Shown here piece after piece: positions 8,220-17,054 of a DNA stretch of 43,919 nt (the stretch's first letter is position 1; each line of letters begins with the position of its first letter). The DNA is from Candidatus Hydrogenedentota bacterium (GTDB lineage Bacteria > Hydrogenedentota > Hydrogenedentia > Hydrogenedentales > JAGMZX01). The stretch covers positions 27,077 through 70,995 of the forward strand of contig JAGMZX010000001.1 in NCBI GenBank assembly GCA_018005585.1. The letters are read 5' to 3'. The notes under the pieces were generated by a model. It made no database searches and was not told the origin of the DNA. It worked only from the letters and a program-made list of their open reading frames with translations. The position numbers were made by a program, and so were the translations under genes.

Positions 8220-11200
8220 ATGCGGATCAGTTGCGCGTTTCTTCTCCCGGTTTGCCTGACCCTGACCGCAGCCACATTCGCGCAGCAGGTTGGTGTGCCG
8301 AATCCGTCTTTCGAGAGTGCCGCCACAGATGGCACGAGCGCTCCAGATGCCTGGACCCTCTCGGGAGGGGAAGGCGCGTGGGATGCCGGCGCGGCCGACG
8401 GAGCGCGCTGCGTCAGCGTGACGGGAAACGGCGCGCCCGGCAGCAGCAACTACTGGCGCACGGCAGCCCTGCCGTTCGCGCCGTTCACGGTCTGCCGCCT
8501 GCGCTTCGAGGCGCGGCGCGTTCATGGAGGAGGCGGCTGCGCGATCACCGGGCCGGCATTCTGCAACCGGGATCTCGGCGAGCTGACGGACTCGTGGCAG
8601 GAATGCACATCGGTGTTCGTGACGCCCAGCGAACCGGGAACGGACCAGCGGTGGCTGCGGTTCGGCCAGTGGGAAATGAACGGGACGGTCGCCTATGACA
8701 CGGTGGAATTGGCGCCCGCGCAGGCCGTTTATCGCAGCATGAATGGCATCGCGCTCGGCGAAGGGGAAAGCATTGCCGGGGACGAGTACGTTTTTCGCGC
8801 ACCGTACGAGAGCCTTTGCACGAACCACGCGCGACCGCTCGCCGTGAACCGCTGCACGTTTAACACCTGGCGCTGGGCATTCGGGACGGACAGCGAGGTC
8901 GTCTACCGCCACGAAATCGGGGGCATCGCGCAGACCCGGGCGCGTGTCGAACTGAACATCGGCCATTATGTTTCGGGCGCGCTCGCCGTCGAGGCTTCGC
9001 GCGACGGCGCCGTGTGGCAAACCATCGGCACGCTCGCGGCCCCGGGCACAGGCGCGTTCGACATTCCCGCGGACCTGCTGCCCGCGCCGGAATTGCGGGT
9101 CCGCCTCTCGGCGCGCGCGGACGCCGCCGCACCCGCTGACCTCCAGGTCAACGCGTACACCTACACGGCCAGGCTCGAGCGCGCGCCGGGCGACCTGCGC
9201 GGCGCCACGCAATATGTCGCGATTGCGAAGAGCGACCCGCGCCTCGAAGTCGAGATTCTCTCCCTCGGCGACGCGATCCCCGGCGGAGACAATGTGTTTC
9301 GCGCGCGCGTGCGCAATCTCACCGATCACGTGATCGCAGCGCGGCCACGGCTTGTGGTCACAGGCGGCGGCGTGGAAACGCGCGAACGCACCGCGATCGA
9401 TCTGGCGCCGGGCAACAACGAAATCGCGCCCGCGTACACGCTCCGCGCGACCGGCCGCAACGATGCGGTCTTCTCGCTCGGGGGCGGCATCGCATTTCGC
9501 GCGGAGACCACCTTCCACGTGGCGGACCTCTATTGCGCGGATTTCGGCGCGGTGCTGCCGGATTCGAGCGACGCCGTGGGTCTGTGGTGGGCGGCGTCCG
9601 GCTGGAAAATCAGCGACACCCGGCCTGTCCCCGGGAGCAAAGACAAGGCGTTGCGCATCCAGGCCGCGCGCAACGAAACGGAAGCAGCGCAACTGGTGGT
9701 CCGCCCGAGCATGGGCTTGCAGGGACTGACCGCAACGGCCGGCCCGCTGGATGGGCCCGGCGGCGCGCGCATTGGCACCGAAAACATCGACGTGTTGCGC
9801 GTGCGCTATGTGCCGGTGACGCGGCCCACGGACCGCACGGGCGCGGTGGCCCCGTGGCCCGACCCGTTGCCGCCGTTCTCAGGGCCAATTACCGTGGCCG
9901 CGAACAAGAATCAGCCGCTCTGGGTGCGCGTGCACGTGCCGGAAGACGCCGCAGCGGGCGTGTATCGCGGCGCGATCATGCTGCGCGCCGAAGGATTTCA
10001 GGCGCTTGCTCCAGTCGAGGTCGAGGTGTTTGATTTCACAATGCCCGACCGCATGACCTGCGTGACCGCGTTCGGTTTCGGCCTCGGGCGCGCTTTCGAG
10101 TACCAGGACATCAGCGACCCGTCGCATCAGCGCCAAGTCTGCGACCAATATCTTGCCGCGTTGAGCGCGCACCACATCACGCCCTACAACCCCGCGCCAA
10201 TGGATTCGCTCCTGTACACATGGCCCGAAATACCGAAGGACCGTGCCTTGACACCGGAAGAAATCGCGGCGCTGAAGCCAACGTTCCAGTGGGACGCCTG
10301 GGACCGCGCCATGACGAAGGCCTTCGACGAATACCACTTCAACAGCTTCTCCGTAGGCGTGCCCGGCATGGGCGGCGGCACGTTTCATTCGCGCCACGAA
10401 CCGGAATTGCAGGGATTCAAGGAGGATTCGCCGGAGTATCAGGCGCTCTTCAACTCCTGGTGCGGTCAGGTGGAGGCGCACCTGCGCGGGAAGGGCTGGC
10501 TCGACATGTCCTATGTCTACTGGTTCGACGAGCCCGACCCGAAGGACTACGCATTTGTCATGAACGGCTTCCGCAAATTGAAGGAGGCCGCACCGGGCAT
10601 CGGACGCATGCTGACCGAGCAGGTAGAGCCGGAGTTGACCGGCGGGCCGAACATCTGGTGCCCGGTCACGCCGGAATACGACCATGATGCGGCGGAAGCG
10701 CGCCGCGCGGAGGGCGACCATTTCTGGTGGTACGTCTGCACGGGGCCGAAAGCGCCCTACGTCACGCTGTTTATCGACCACCCCGGCACGGAGATGCGCG
10801 TGTGGCTGTGGCAGACGTGGCAGCGCAAGATCGAGGGCATTCTCGTCTGGGAGACGACCTACTGGCACAGCCCCGAGGCATACCCGGACCGTCTGCAGAA
10901 CCCCTACGAAGACCCCATGGGCTGGACCACCGGGTACAGCACGCCGTCGGGCACGCGCCTGGCCTGGGGCAACGGCGACGGGCGGTTCCTGTATCCGCCC
11001 GAAGCCGCCGCGGACGGCAATCCCGGCAGGCCGGTGCTCGACCCGCCCGTCGACACGGTCCGCATCGAGATGTTGCGCGACGGCATCGAGGATTATGAAT
11101 ACCTTGCGATGCTGCGACGGCTACTCGCGGCCGAAGGCGGCGACCTCTCCGCGCGGCAACGGGCGGATTACGAGGCGTTGCTCACGGTGCCGGCCGAGAT

Positions 11201-11294
11201 CACAGCCAGCATGACCGAGTTCACGAAAGACCCCGCGCCCATTGCGCGCCACCGCGAAGCCGTCGCCCGCGCCATCGAACACCTTTCCCGGTGA
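8220..11294 (+). CDS. Secreted DUF4091 / GH123-like glycoside hydrolase
   Basis: The 1024-residue protein starts at an ATG with an AGGAGGG site 6-8 bases upstream and has a signal peptide (MRISCAFLLPVCLTLTAATFA). Residues about 22-165 form a beta-sandwich carbohydrate-binding-like domain (VPNPSFESAATDG). Further beta domains follow to about 610. The C-terminal 400 residues are the DUF4091 TIM barrel related to GH123 N-acetylgalactosaminidases. An Asp-Glu pair in YWFDEPDP (D770-E771) stands where GH123 has its catalytic DE pair for substrate-assisted cleavage. VRIEMLRDGIEDYEYLAML near the end is the usual family signature. It probably releases a 2-acetamido sugar outside the cytoplasm; the exact glycan is unknown. 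Confidence 0.85.
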   Translation: MRISCAFLLPVCLTLTAATFAQQVGVPNPSFESAATDGTSAPDAWTLSGGEGAWDAGAADGARCVSVTGNGAPGSSNYWRTAALPFAPFTVCRLRFEARRVHGGGGCAITGPAFCNRDLGELTDSWQECTSVFVTPSEPGTDQRWLRFGQWEMNGTVAYDTVELAPAQAVYRSMNGIALGEGESIAGDEYVFRAPYESLCTNHARPLAVNRCTFNTWRWAFGTDSEVVYRHEIGGIAQTRARVELNIGHYVSGALAVEASRDGAVWQTIGTLAAPGTGAFDIPADLLPAPELRVRLSARADAAAPADLQVNAYTYTARLERAPGDLRGATQYVAIAKSDPRLEVEILSLGDAIPGGDNVFRARVRNLTDHVIAARPRLVVTGGGVETRERTAIDLAPGNNEIAPAYTLRATGRNDAVFSLGGGIAFRAETTFHVADLYCADFGAVLPDSSDAVGLWWAASGWKISDTRPVPGSKDKALRIQAARNETEAAQLVVRPSMGLQGLTATAGPLDGPGGARIGTENIDVLRVRYVPVTRPTDRTGAVAPWPDPLPPFSGPITVAANKNQPLWVRVHVPEDAAAGVYRGAIMLRAEGFQALAPVEVEVFDFTMPDRMTCVTAFGFGLGRAFEYQDISDPSHQRQVCDQYLAALSAHHITPYNPAPMDSLLYTWPEIPKDRALTPEEIAALKPTFQWDAWDRAMTKAFDEYHFNSFSVGVPGMGGGTFHSRHEPELQGFKEDSPEYQALFNSWCGQVEAHLRGKGWLDMSYVYWFDEPDPKDYAFVMNGFRKLKEAAPGIGRMLTEQVEPELTGGPNIWCPVTPEYDHDAAEARRAEGDHFWWYVCTGPKAPYVTLFIDHPGTEMRVWLWQTWQRKIEGILVWETTYWHSPEAYPDRLQNPYEDPMGWTTGYSTPSGTRLAWGNGDGRFLYPPEAAADGNPGRPVLDPPVDTVRIEMLRDGIEDYEYLAMLRRLLAAEGGDLSARQRADYEALLTVPAEITASMTEFTKDPAPIARHREAVARAIEHLSR

Positions 11295-11380
11295 GACAAG
11301 CCCGCAAACCGGCGACGCCGGCGTAACGCAAGGAACCCGGCGGCAAGCAGGCGACGGTCATGCCGCGGACGGTCCGCCGT

Positions 11381-12637
11381 TCATGTCTCCGGCGCATCCG
11401 GCGAAGCCGCGGCCTCCGGAACCGGTTGTGCCGGGGAATTGAGACTGGGCCCGGCTTCGGGCGGAGACGGCGCCGCGCCTTCCGCAGGTTCGGGAAGCGC
11501 CGGAACGGGCGGCGTCAACCCGGTGTCGGCCAGGCGGCCGTCGCGCCAGAGAAAGAGGAACAGGCTGATGCCGCGCCCATAGTTCTTCACGCCTTCCTTG
11601 ATGCCTTGCGCCTGGAGGTACTTGTCGTAGGCGCGCCAACTGGCCTTCTGCAGCCATTCGATACGGTAGCGGGCGGCTGCCTCGCGGGCCTTCTTGAGGT
11701 CTTCCCGCGCGATTTCCGGCAGCCGCTCCATGGCGGATTTCATCGCATCGCCCGGCAACTGGCGCACAAGGTCCATGTACATGTCGAGCGCCACGGCGTA
11801 GCGCGCATACGGGTCCGCGGCGCGCACCCCGGAGACAAACCCGATCAGCGTGGCCTCGGCTTCGGTGCACATGCCCGCGATGTGGCCCAGTTCGTGCGCG
11901 CCCGTCGAGACGAACGCGGTATCGGGCAGCCCCCCATCGACGTGCGGCTCAAGCGTAAAGGGCGTGCAGATGCCGGAGGTGCCGTTCGCCAGGAGCAGCC
12001 CTTCCGGCGTCGCCTTCACGCCATCGGGCAGCCAGAGCGAGTGGCCGTCCCATTCCTTGATAGTGGTTTTCATTGCGGCGGCGACAGCGGCAAGCGCGCG
12101 GTTCGCATCGCGGTCTTCCGGCGCCTGGGGTTGATCGTTGAGGATGGTCTCGAGCAGTTGCCCGCGCAACAGCGCCGATTCTTCGTCCGAGATCGCGCTA
12201 GTATCGAGTTTCAGCCGCTCCTCCGGCGCCAGCCGCTGGTAGCCCGCGCCCCAGAAGACCAGGAACCATATGGCGATGATGGGCGTGAGGAAGAAGGCCC
12301 ACTGGAAGCCCCAGAAAAGACCCCGCCAGTGCGAGCGCCCCTTCACGAAACGCAGATACAACCAGTTCAAGGTCCACAGAAGCGGAAACCCCGCGACCAA
12401 AGCGATGGTCAGGGCAAGCGCAACGGAGAAATCCGCGCTGTTGGTCAGCGGCGCGACGCCAGCCACGATGACCCGGTAAACAAACCGCGTGTAGAACCCT
12501 TCGACGAAGGCCTGGGGCGGCGGAAATGCAAACCAAAGCCCTAGACCGGCCCAGCAGAACAAGCCGAGCACCATCCAGAACTTGCTCCAGCGCGAAACGC
12601 GCCGCGCCGGCTTCACGGCATGCGAGGAACTTGGCAT
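11381..12637 (-). CDS. DUF3810 membrane protein with HExxH metalloprotease-like motif
   Basis: The 418-residue protein has three predicted membrane helices at about 20-38, 70-92 and 108-131, followed by a large soluble domain. That domain carries an HELGH motif at 248-252 and a downstream acidic cluster (TEAEATL, 258-264), the pattern of a zinc metallopeptidase. The layout fits DUF3810, a family of presumed membrane-bound zinc proteases with no established substrate. The start ATG has a strong GGGAGGGG site. The C-terminal about 60 residues are proline- and alanine-rich and probably disordered. The gene is the last of a minus-strand run, 31 bases after the cysteine synthase gene. Confidence 0.8.
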   Translation of the reverse strand: MPSSSHAVKPARRVSRWSKFWMVLGLFCWAGLGLWFAFPPPQAFVEGFYTRFVYRVIVAGVAPLTNSADFSVALALTIALVAGFPLLWTLNWLYLRFVKGRSHWRGLFWGFQWAFFLTPIIAIWFLVFWGAGYQRLAPEERLKLDTSAISDEESALLRGQLLETILNDQPQAPEDRDANRALAAVAAAMKTTIKEWDGHSLWLPDGVKATPEGLLLANGTSGICTPFTLEPHVDGGLPDTAFVSTGAHELGHIAGMCTEAEATLIGFVSGVRAADPYARYAVALDMYMDLVRQLPGDAMKSAMERLPEIAREDLKKAREAAARYRIEWLQKASWRAYDKYLQAQGIKEGVKNYGRGISLFLFLWRDGRLADTGLTPPVPALPEPAEGAAPSPPEAGPSLNSPAQPVPEAAASPDAPET

Positions 12638-12668
12638 GTCCCCTCCCTTGTGCGTTGTGGCCGCGGGC

Positions 12669-13631
12669 TCACGGCGGGCATTTCGCGCAGACCGACCGGA
12701 ACAGCGCGGTGCTCAGGTACCGGTCGCCCCGGTCCGGCAACAACGTGACCACGGTCCCGTGGTCCATGCGCTCGGCGATGCGAATCGCCCCGGCGACCGC
12801 GGCGCCGCTGGAAATGCCCACGAAAAGCCCTTCCTGCATGGCCAGGCGCCGCGCGGCCTCGAACGCCGCGTCGTCCTGCATCATGATCTTGTCGTCGAGT
12901 TGGGCCGGGTCGTAAATCTCCGGCGCGAGCGACTCTTCGAGGTTCTTGAGGCCCTGAATCGCGTGGCCGGGCGTGGGCTCGACCCCAACGATCTGGATAC
13001 GCGGCGACCGTTCTTTCAGATACCGGGACACCCCCATCAGCGTGCCCGTGGTGCCCATGCCCGCCACAAAGGCGTCAAGACGGCCGCCCGTCTGGGCGTA
13101 GATTTCCGGCCCGGTCGTCTCGTAATGGGCCAGCGTATTGTTCTCGTTCACGAACTGGTTCGGCATGTAGTAGAGGTCCGGCTGCTCCGCCAGCACGGCG
13201 TGCGCGCGCCGTCGCGCGCCATCGGTGCCTTCGCATCCGGGTGTGATTTCGACGTGCACACCGAACGCCTCGAGCACGTGGCGCCGCTCTTCGCTCACGC
13301 ATCCGGGCAGCATGAGCTTGACCTTGTATCCCTTCAGCGCGCCGATCATGGCCAGCGCGATGCCTGTGTTGCCGGATGTCGGCTCGAGGATCGTCTTGCC
13401 CGGATGGAGTTCGCCCGATTCCTCGGCCTTCTTGATCATGTAGTAGGCGGTGCGATCTTTTACCGACCCGCCGGGGTTCGCCCCTTCGAACTTCGCGAGA
13501 ATGCGCACCCGCGGGTTCGGGCTCATCCGCTGCAATTCGACCAGGGGCGTGCAGCCAATCGCGCCGAGCACGCCCACCGCATGTCCCGCCGCCGCTTCCA
13601 CGCCTGAAGCCGCCACACCGCTTTCTTGCAT
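12669..13631 (-). CDS. Cysteine synthase family protein (PLP-dependent, fold type II)
   Basis: The 320-residue enzyme makes cysteine from O-acetylserine (or O-phosphoserine) and a sulfide donor. The PLP lysine is K58 in GGSVKDR, the substrate loop is TSGNTG (85-90), and the phosphate-binding loop is GMGTTGT (191-197). The start was taken at the ATG with a GGAGGA site; a longer in-frame extension overlaps the previous gene and is not conserved in style. The C-terminus reads RYLSTALFRSVCAKCPP; the Cys-x2-Cys at the very end is unusual for the family. CysK and CysM cannot be separated by eye. The gene begins 19 bases after the 117-aa gene. Confidence 0.92.
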   Translation of the reverse strand: MQESGVAASGVEAAAGHAVGVLGAIGCTPLVELQRMSPNPRVRILAKFEGANPGGSVKDRTAYYMIKKAEESGELHPGKTILEPTSGNTGIALAMIGALKGYKVKLMLPGCVSEERRHVLEAFGVHVEITPGCEGTDGARRRAHAVLAEQPDLYYMPNQFVNENNTLAHYETTGPEIYAQTGGRLDAFVAGMGTTGTLMGVSRYLKERSPRIQIVGVEPTPGHAIQGLKNLEESLAPEIYDPAQLDDKIMMQDDAAFEAARRLAMQEGLFVGISSGAAVAGAIRIAERMDHGTVVTLLPDRGDRYLSTALFRSVCAKCPP

Positions 13632-13650
13632 GACCGCCGTCCTCCGCGCG

Positions 13651-14004
13651 CTACTCACCCACGCCTTGGAACCGGTCTTCCTCGTCCCGGAACAGGACAT
13701 TGAAGGTCGTCAGGCTGCCGTATGCGCGCGAAATCAGTTTCTGTAACTCCAGCTTGTCCTCGTGGCCAAGCGAAGCGTGATTGTTGATCTTCTGCTCCAT
13801 CACACGCAATTTTTCGCGCACCGATGTGATCTTCTTGAAAAAAGCCTCGATCGGGACTTCTTTCGTCTTGAGGCCCGGGTCGGCGGGTTTCAGCACCAGC
13901 GTGCCGCCGGACCACTTCGGCGCAATCTCGCAGCGCCCCATGCCCAGTTCCTCTTCGAGCACCTCGCGCAACAGCGCCTTGACCGTCTGCCAGCTCAGTT
14001 CCAT
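13651..14004 (-). CDS. Small conserved-looking hypothetical protein (117 aa)
   Basis: I do not recognise the family. The product is 117 residues, charged and without a signal peptide. Its N-terminal part is alpha/beta-like (MELSWQTVKALLREVLEEEL, then a GGTLVLKP strand). A helical stretch (about 55-105) is rich in Lys, Glu and Leu and could form a helical hairpin or coiled coil. The start has a good GAGGAG site. It sits 15 bases after the propeller gene and 19 bases before cysteine synthase, so it is almost certainly co-transcribed with both. A cytoplasmic nucleic-acid or protein-binding role is possible but not shown. Confidence 0.75.
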   Translation of the reverse strand: MELSWQTVKALLREVLEEELGMGRCEIAPKWSGGTLVLKPADPGLKTKEVPIEAFFKKITSVREKLRVMEQKINNHASLGHEDKLELQKLISRAYGSLTTFNVLFRDEEDRFQGVGE

Positions 14005-14019
14005 AGCGCGTCTCCTCTG

Positions 14020-15300
14020 CTACGATTCCGGCCATGCCAGTTCCAGCACATACACCTGGCGCGTGCCCTCGTGCGTCGAGTCGATGCACACCCGCTTGCC
14101 GTCGCGGCTCCAGCGCGGATGCAGGTCACAGCGCCAGTCGCGTTTGAACGTGTCCGGTTCGTGAAACCGGGCCGCCTCGTATACCTGTTCCGTTTCCATG
14201 TCGCCGAGGAAGAACCGCCGCATCCGCCGCGGCCCCTCGGGGTAACTGTCGCTCACAAGCCACCGCCCGTCCGGCGAGAAATGACAATGGCCGTCGCGGT
14301 TGAGCACATCCGGCGCAACAGGCCGGTGGTCCTGCAATCCGTCCGTCAGCATCACGTGCAGCCATTTCGGCCCCGCCTCGAACCGCGACGAGACCATCAG
14401 CTGTCTCCCATTGCGCCAGTCGAAATGCGAGTTGTTCCACGCGTATGGCACGACACAGCGCAGCCCGCTCCCGTCTGGGGCAACGGTGTAGGCCGCGGAG
14501 ATCAGGCTGCCCACGGGATTCTTGAAGCGGGCCAGGAAGAAAATGCGCGAGTCGTCGCGGCTGAAGAGCACGTGGTTGAACCACATGACGTCGTCCGCGC
14601 GGTCTTCCGGCGGCGGCTGATCATGAAAGACCTGATCGATGGTCACGATGAGATGGGTCTCGCCGGACGCGAGATCCATCACGTAGAGACCGTCATCGTC
14701 CGGGTGCGGGTCGTCCGTGGTGGATTCGCTGACGGCGGGATAGCCGTAGCCGGGGCGCGTCTTGTTGAGCCGCGCATAGCTGATGCAGGCCGCGCGTGCG
14801 CCGTCGTGGGACACGGCGGAGACGGCGCGCGGCAATTCGCGCCGGTCTCCCGAAAATACGTCTAGGATGACGGATTTCGCCGCGCCATTCGCGCAATCGT
14901 TGTAAATGATGCGGCGGTCCGGCGCCGTGCCGAGCCAGTGCGTCAGCGAGCCTTGCTGGAAGTTCCATGCGCGCGTCGTGGCAAGGGCGCGAAGTTCGCC
15001 CGAGACCGTATCCAAGAGACAGATGCGCGCCGCGTCGCCCGCGCGCACCTCGCGCCCGTCGAAGTCCGATTCCATGCAAACGAGGTAGCGGCCGGACGCG
15101 TTCCACGGGCAGACACCGTAATAGCTGCAGAAATGCGCCCTGGGTCCCTGGGTCAATGCGCGCACTTCCGTCACGCGCGGAAGGCCTTCCGGAACACCTG
15201 CGGCAATTTCAAAGCGCGCGGACTCTTCTTGTGCCGAGCCGCACCAGGCGAAGGCGGCAACCGCAAATACCACCAGACAGCAGGCTGCTCGTGCACTCAT
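14020..15300 (-). CDS. Secreted TolB/oligogalacturonate-lyase-like beta-propeller protein
   Basis: The 426-residue protein has a signal peptide (MSARAACCLVVFAVAAFAWCGSA) followed by repeated beta-propeller blades of PD40/WD40 type, for example HCHFSPDGRWLVSDS and HPRWSRDGKRVCIDSTHEG. The sheet layout and the histidine/tryptophan-rich strands recall the seven-bladed fold shared by TolB and PL22 oligogalacturonate lyases. The PL22 metal-binding residues cannot be assigned safely by eye, so lyase activity is only a possibility. It precedes the 117-aa gene by 15 bases and follows the R2-like oxidase gene by 60 bases. Confidence 0.75.
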   Translation of the reverse strand: MSARAACCLVVFAVAAFAWCGSAQEESARFEIAAGVPEGLPRVTEVRALTQGPRAHFCSYYGVCPWNASGRYLVCMESDFDGREVRAGDAARICLLDTVSGELRALATTRAWNFQQGSLTHWLGTAPDRRIIYNDCANGAAKSVILDVFSGDRRELPRAVSAVSHDGARAACISYARLNKTRPGYGYPAVSESTTDDPHPDDDGLYVMDLASGETHLIVTIDQVFHDQPPPEDRADDVMWFNHVLFSRDDSRIFFLARFKNPVGSLISAAYTVAPDGSGLRCVVPYAWNNSHFDWRNGRQLMVSSRFEAGPKWLHVMLTDGLQDHRPVAPDVLNRDGHCHFSPDGRWLVSDSYPEGPRRMRRFFLGDMETEQVYEAARFHEPDTFKRDWRCDLHPRWSRDGKRVCIDSTHEGTRQVYVLELAWPES

Positions 15301-15360
15301 GGCCTCACATCCTTTCCCGATGGTGTTGAAGTCTCACTTCCCGGCACGCGCATTCGAGCC

Positions 15361-16260
15361 TCACGCGTCGCCTGTTTCCACCACCGTTTGTGTTTCGGCA
15401 ATCACTTGGTCAAAGCTTAGGTCGCGCGCACGTTCGAGCCGCTGAAACCGTTTCTGATACTGCGCCGCCGCGTACCCGAGGAATTCGTCCTGGCTCACCC
15501 CGAACGGCGGCGGGTCATAGTGCGAGAAAATGTGCGTCACCACGGCCAGCCCCACCGGGAACAGGTCGTTCAACGTGGATTCGACAATGGACCACAGCGA
15601 AGGGTCCGCGGAAATCAGGCGGCTGAGCAGGTAGACGCCATACGCGATATGACGCGACTCGTCCTGCTTCAACTTGCCGATGCCTTCCCGCACGCCCGGC
15701 AGGATGCCGCAGCGGTCGATAATCGTGAAATAGGCGTGATACCCCGTTTCCGCGAGCATGCCTTCGACAATCATATTGTAGACGGTCGACGCGCGCGCCT
15801 GGGCCGCGGGCGAATGGTCCACTTCAAGGACGCGCAACGCCATAGGCAGCGCCTCGCACACGATCTTCCTGTAATTCGGCTCCTGGTAGGCGGTCAGGTC
15901 GGCCGGCGCCCCGCACACCTCCGCCAGCACGCGGCTGAAGAAGTCCACGTGCTTCGCCTCCTCCCACAGGAAGGTCGCCAGATACAACTCCTCCTCCGTC
16001 CGGCCCTCGTTCGCAACGACCCGGATAAGCGGCAGCAGGTCCAGCGTAACGGCCTCTTCGCCCGCGACGAACATCGACGACAGCCGCAGCACGATATCCT
16101 TTTCCTGGTGGTTGAGGCGGGCCCAGTCCGCCTTATCCTTCGAGAAATCGATCTCGCTCGGGTTCCAGACGCCCAGCTTCTTTGCGCGCTCGAACAGCAG
16201 CATGGGCGGCGTATCCCGGCGCAACCCCCGCGTGGTCGTCGTGAATCTGGAATGCGGCAT
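15361..16260 (-). CDS. R2-like ligand-binding oxidase (R2lox), Mn/Fe type
   Basis: The 299-residue protein belongs to the ferritin-like R2lox group, related to ribonucleotide reductase R2 but not serving it. All six expected metal ligands are visible: E68 in AGEEAVTLD, E101 and H104 in WEEAKH, E166 in YNMIVEGMLAE, and E201 and H204 in KQDESRH. V71 and Y161, which form the tyrosine-valine ether cross-link in characterised R2lox proteins, are also in place. The N-terminal FTTTTRGLRRD is typical of the family. Known members assemble a Mn/Fe centre and bind a long-chain fatty acid; their physiological reaction is not settled. The gene heads a minus-strand run with a propeller, cysteine synthase and a DUF3810 protein. 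Confidence 0.92.
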   Translation of the reverse strand: MPHSRFTTTTRGLRRDTPPMLLFERAKKLGVWNPSEIDFSKDKADWARLNHQEKDIVLRLSSMFVAGEEAVTLDLLPLIRVVANEGRTEEELYLATFLWEEAKHVDFFSRVLAEVCGAPADLTAYQEPNYRKIVCEALPMALRVLEVDHSPAAQARASTVYNMIVEGMLAETGYHAYFTIIDRCGILPGVREGIGKLKQDESRHIAYGVYLLSRLISADPSLWSIVESTLNDLFPVGLAVVTHIFSHYDPPPFGVSQDEFLGYAAAQYQKRFQRLERARDLSFDQVIAETQTVVETGDA

Positions 16261-16407
16261 GGCGGTCGGCTCCCTTCTGCTGCATGACGGCCATTCATTT
16301 TAACAGCCGGAGGCAAATCCGCCCAACCTGGCCCGGCACTGCGGAGGAACGCGGCCGAACAGGCAGGATAGCGCCTGACAGGAGCCCCCTAATTTGGACC
16401 CCGAAGC

Positions 16408-16437
16408 TTGACTTGCGCGGAGGGGGATCATTATGGT
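16408..16437 (+). promoter_or_regulatory. Candidate sigma-70 promoter for the RRM protein gene
   Basis: TTGACT (16408-16413) and TATGGT (16432-16437) are separated by 18 bases. This would start a transcript near 16444 with a leader of about 180 bases. Confidence 0.5.
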
Positions 16438-16523
16438 AGGCTGGTGAGCGTGGTACTGTGTCTCTTTGATGGCTCGATGCGTGGCGTCCTGCTATCGAAT
16501 GGACGGTCCAGGCACCGAGGAAC

Positions 16524-16547
16524 GATACCTGCCGGGAAAGAGGTATC
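16524..16547 (+). promoter_or_regulatory. Leader hairpin upstream of the RRM gene
   Basis: GATACCT and AGGTATC pair perfectly (7 base pairs) around a 10-base loop, about 75 bases before the start codon. A weaker 5-bp stem (TGTTC/GAACA) follows. A structured long leader is common for cold-induced RNA-binding proteins, so post-transcriptional control is possible; that is inference. Confidence 0.4.
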
Positions 16548-16622
16548 ATCGAAGAATGTTCCGCGCCATGAACACATGATTCGATTGAACTGAAACCAGA
16601 TGGCGCGCCAGGAAGAGAAGCG

Positions 16623-16961
16623 ATGAAACTGTATGTAGGCAATCTCCCGTACCAGACGAACGACCACTCCCTTGAAGCCCTGTTCCAGGCTTACGGCGAG
16701 GTCGAATCCGCCAAGGTCATCACGGACCGCGACAGCGGCCGCTCGAAGGGCTTTGGTTTCGTCGAAATGCCAAACCGCGAAGAAGCGTTGGCTGCGATCG
16801 ACGGGCTCAACGGCAAAGAAGTCGATGGGCGCACGATCACGGTTAACGAAGCGCGTCCGAAGCCGGCAGGCGGCGGCGGCGGCGGCGGTGGCCGCGGCGG
16901 CCGTGGCGGCTACGGCGGCGGCGGCGGCGGCGGCTACGGCGGCGGACGCGGGCGCTACTAG
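16623..16961 (+). CDS. Glycine-rich RRM (RNP-1) RNA-binding protein
   Basis: The 112-residue protein is one RNA-recognition motif followed by a glycine-rich tail. RNP2 is LYVGNL (residues 3-8) and RNP1 is KGFGFVEM (about 42-49), with the aromatic residues needed for RNA stacking present. Residues from about 83 to the end are almost only Gly with Arg and Tyr (RGG/GYGG type), like cyanobacterial and plant cold-responsive RNA-binding proteins. It probably binds RNA as a chaperone in the cytoplasm. An AGAAG-type site precedes the ATG. A monocistronic transcript is indicated by its own promoter and an efficient terminator. Confidence 0.93.
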   Translation: MKLYVGNLPYQTNDHSLEALFQAYGEVESAKVITDRDSGRSKGFGFVEMPNREEALAAIDGLNGKEVDGRTITVNEARPKPAGGGGGGGGRGGRGGYGGGGGGGYGGGRGRY

Positions 16962-16990
16962 CTCCCACTCCCCCATCCGATAATTCCGAC

Positions 16991-17038
16991 CTCAGGCAGG
17001 GAAGGTGTGTCTGCGCCTTCCCGCCTGAGTTATTTTCC
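16991..17038 (+). terminator. Rho-independent terminator after the RRM gene
   Basis: CTCAGGC-A-GGGAAGGTG (16991-17007) pairs with CGCCTTCCCGCCTGAG (17014-17029), with one bulged A and one G-U pair, followed by TTATTTT. The stem is 16 base pairs. Confidence 0.85.
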
Positions 17039-17054
17039 CCATATCTGGCAGATA

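Larger units (their letters stand above)
16261..16622. other. Divergent intergenic region and 5' leader of the RRM gene
   Basis: The 362 bases separate the R2lox start from the RRM protein start. They hold a good plus-strand promoter (16408-16437) and a leader of about 180 bases with a perfect hairpin at 16524-16547. The R2lox promoter should also lie here but was not resolved. Confidence 0.6.

Noticed and set aside
16864-16955. GGC-rich run that looks like a tandem repeat
   Set aside because: It is the coding sequence of the glycine-rich tail of the RRM protein and is explained by that.
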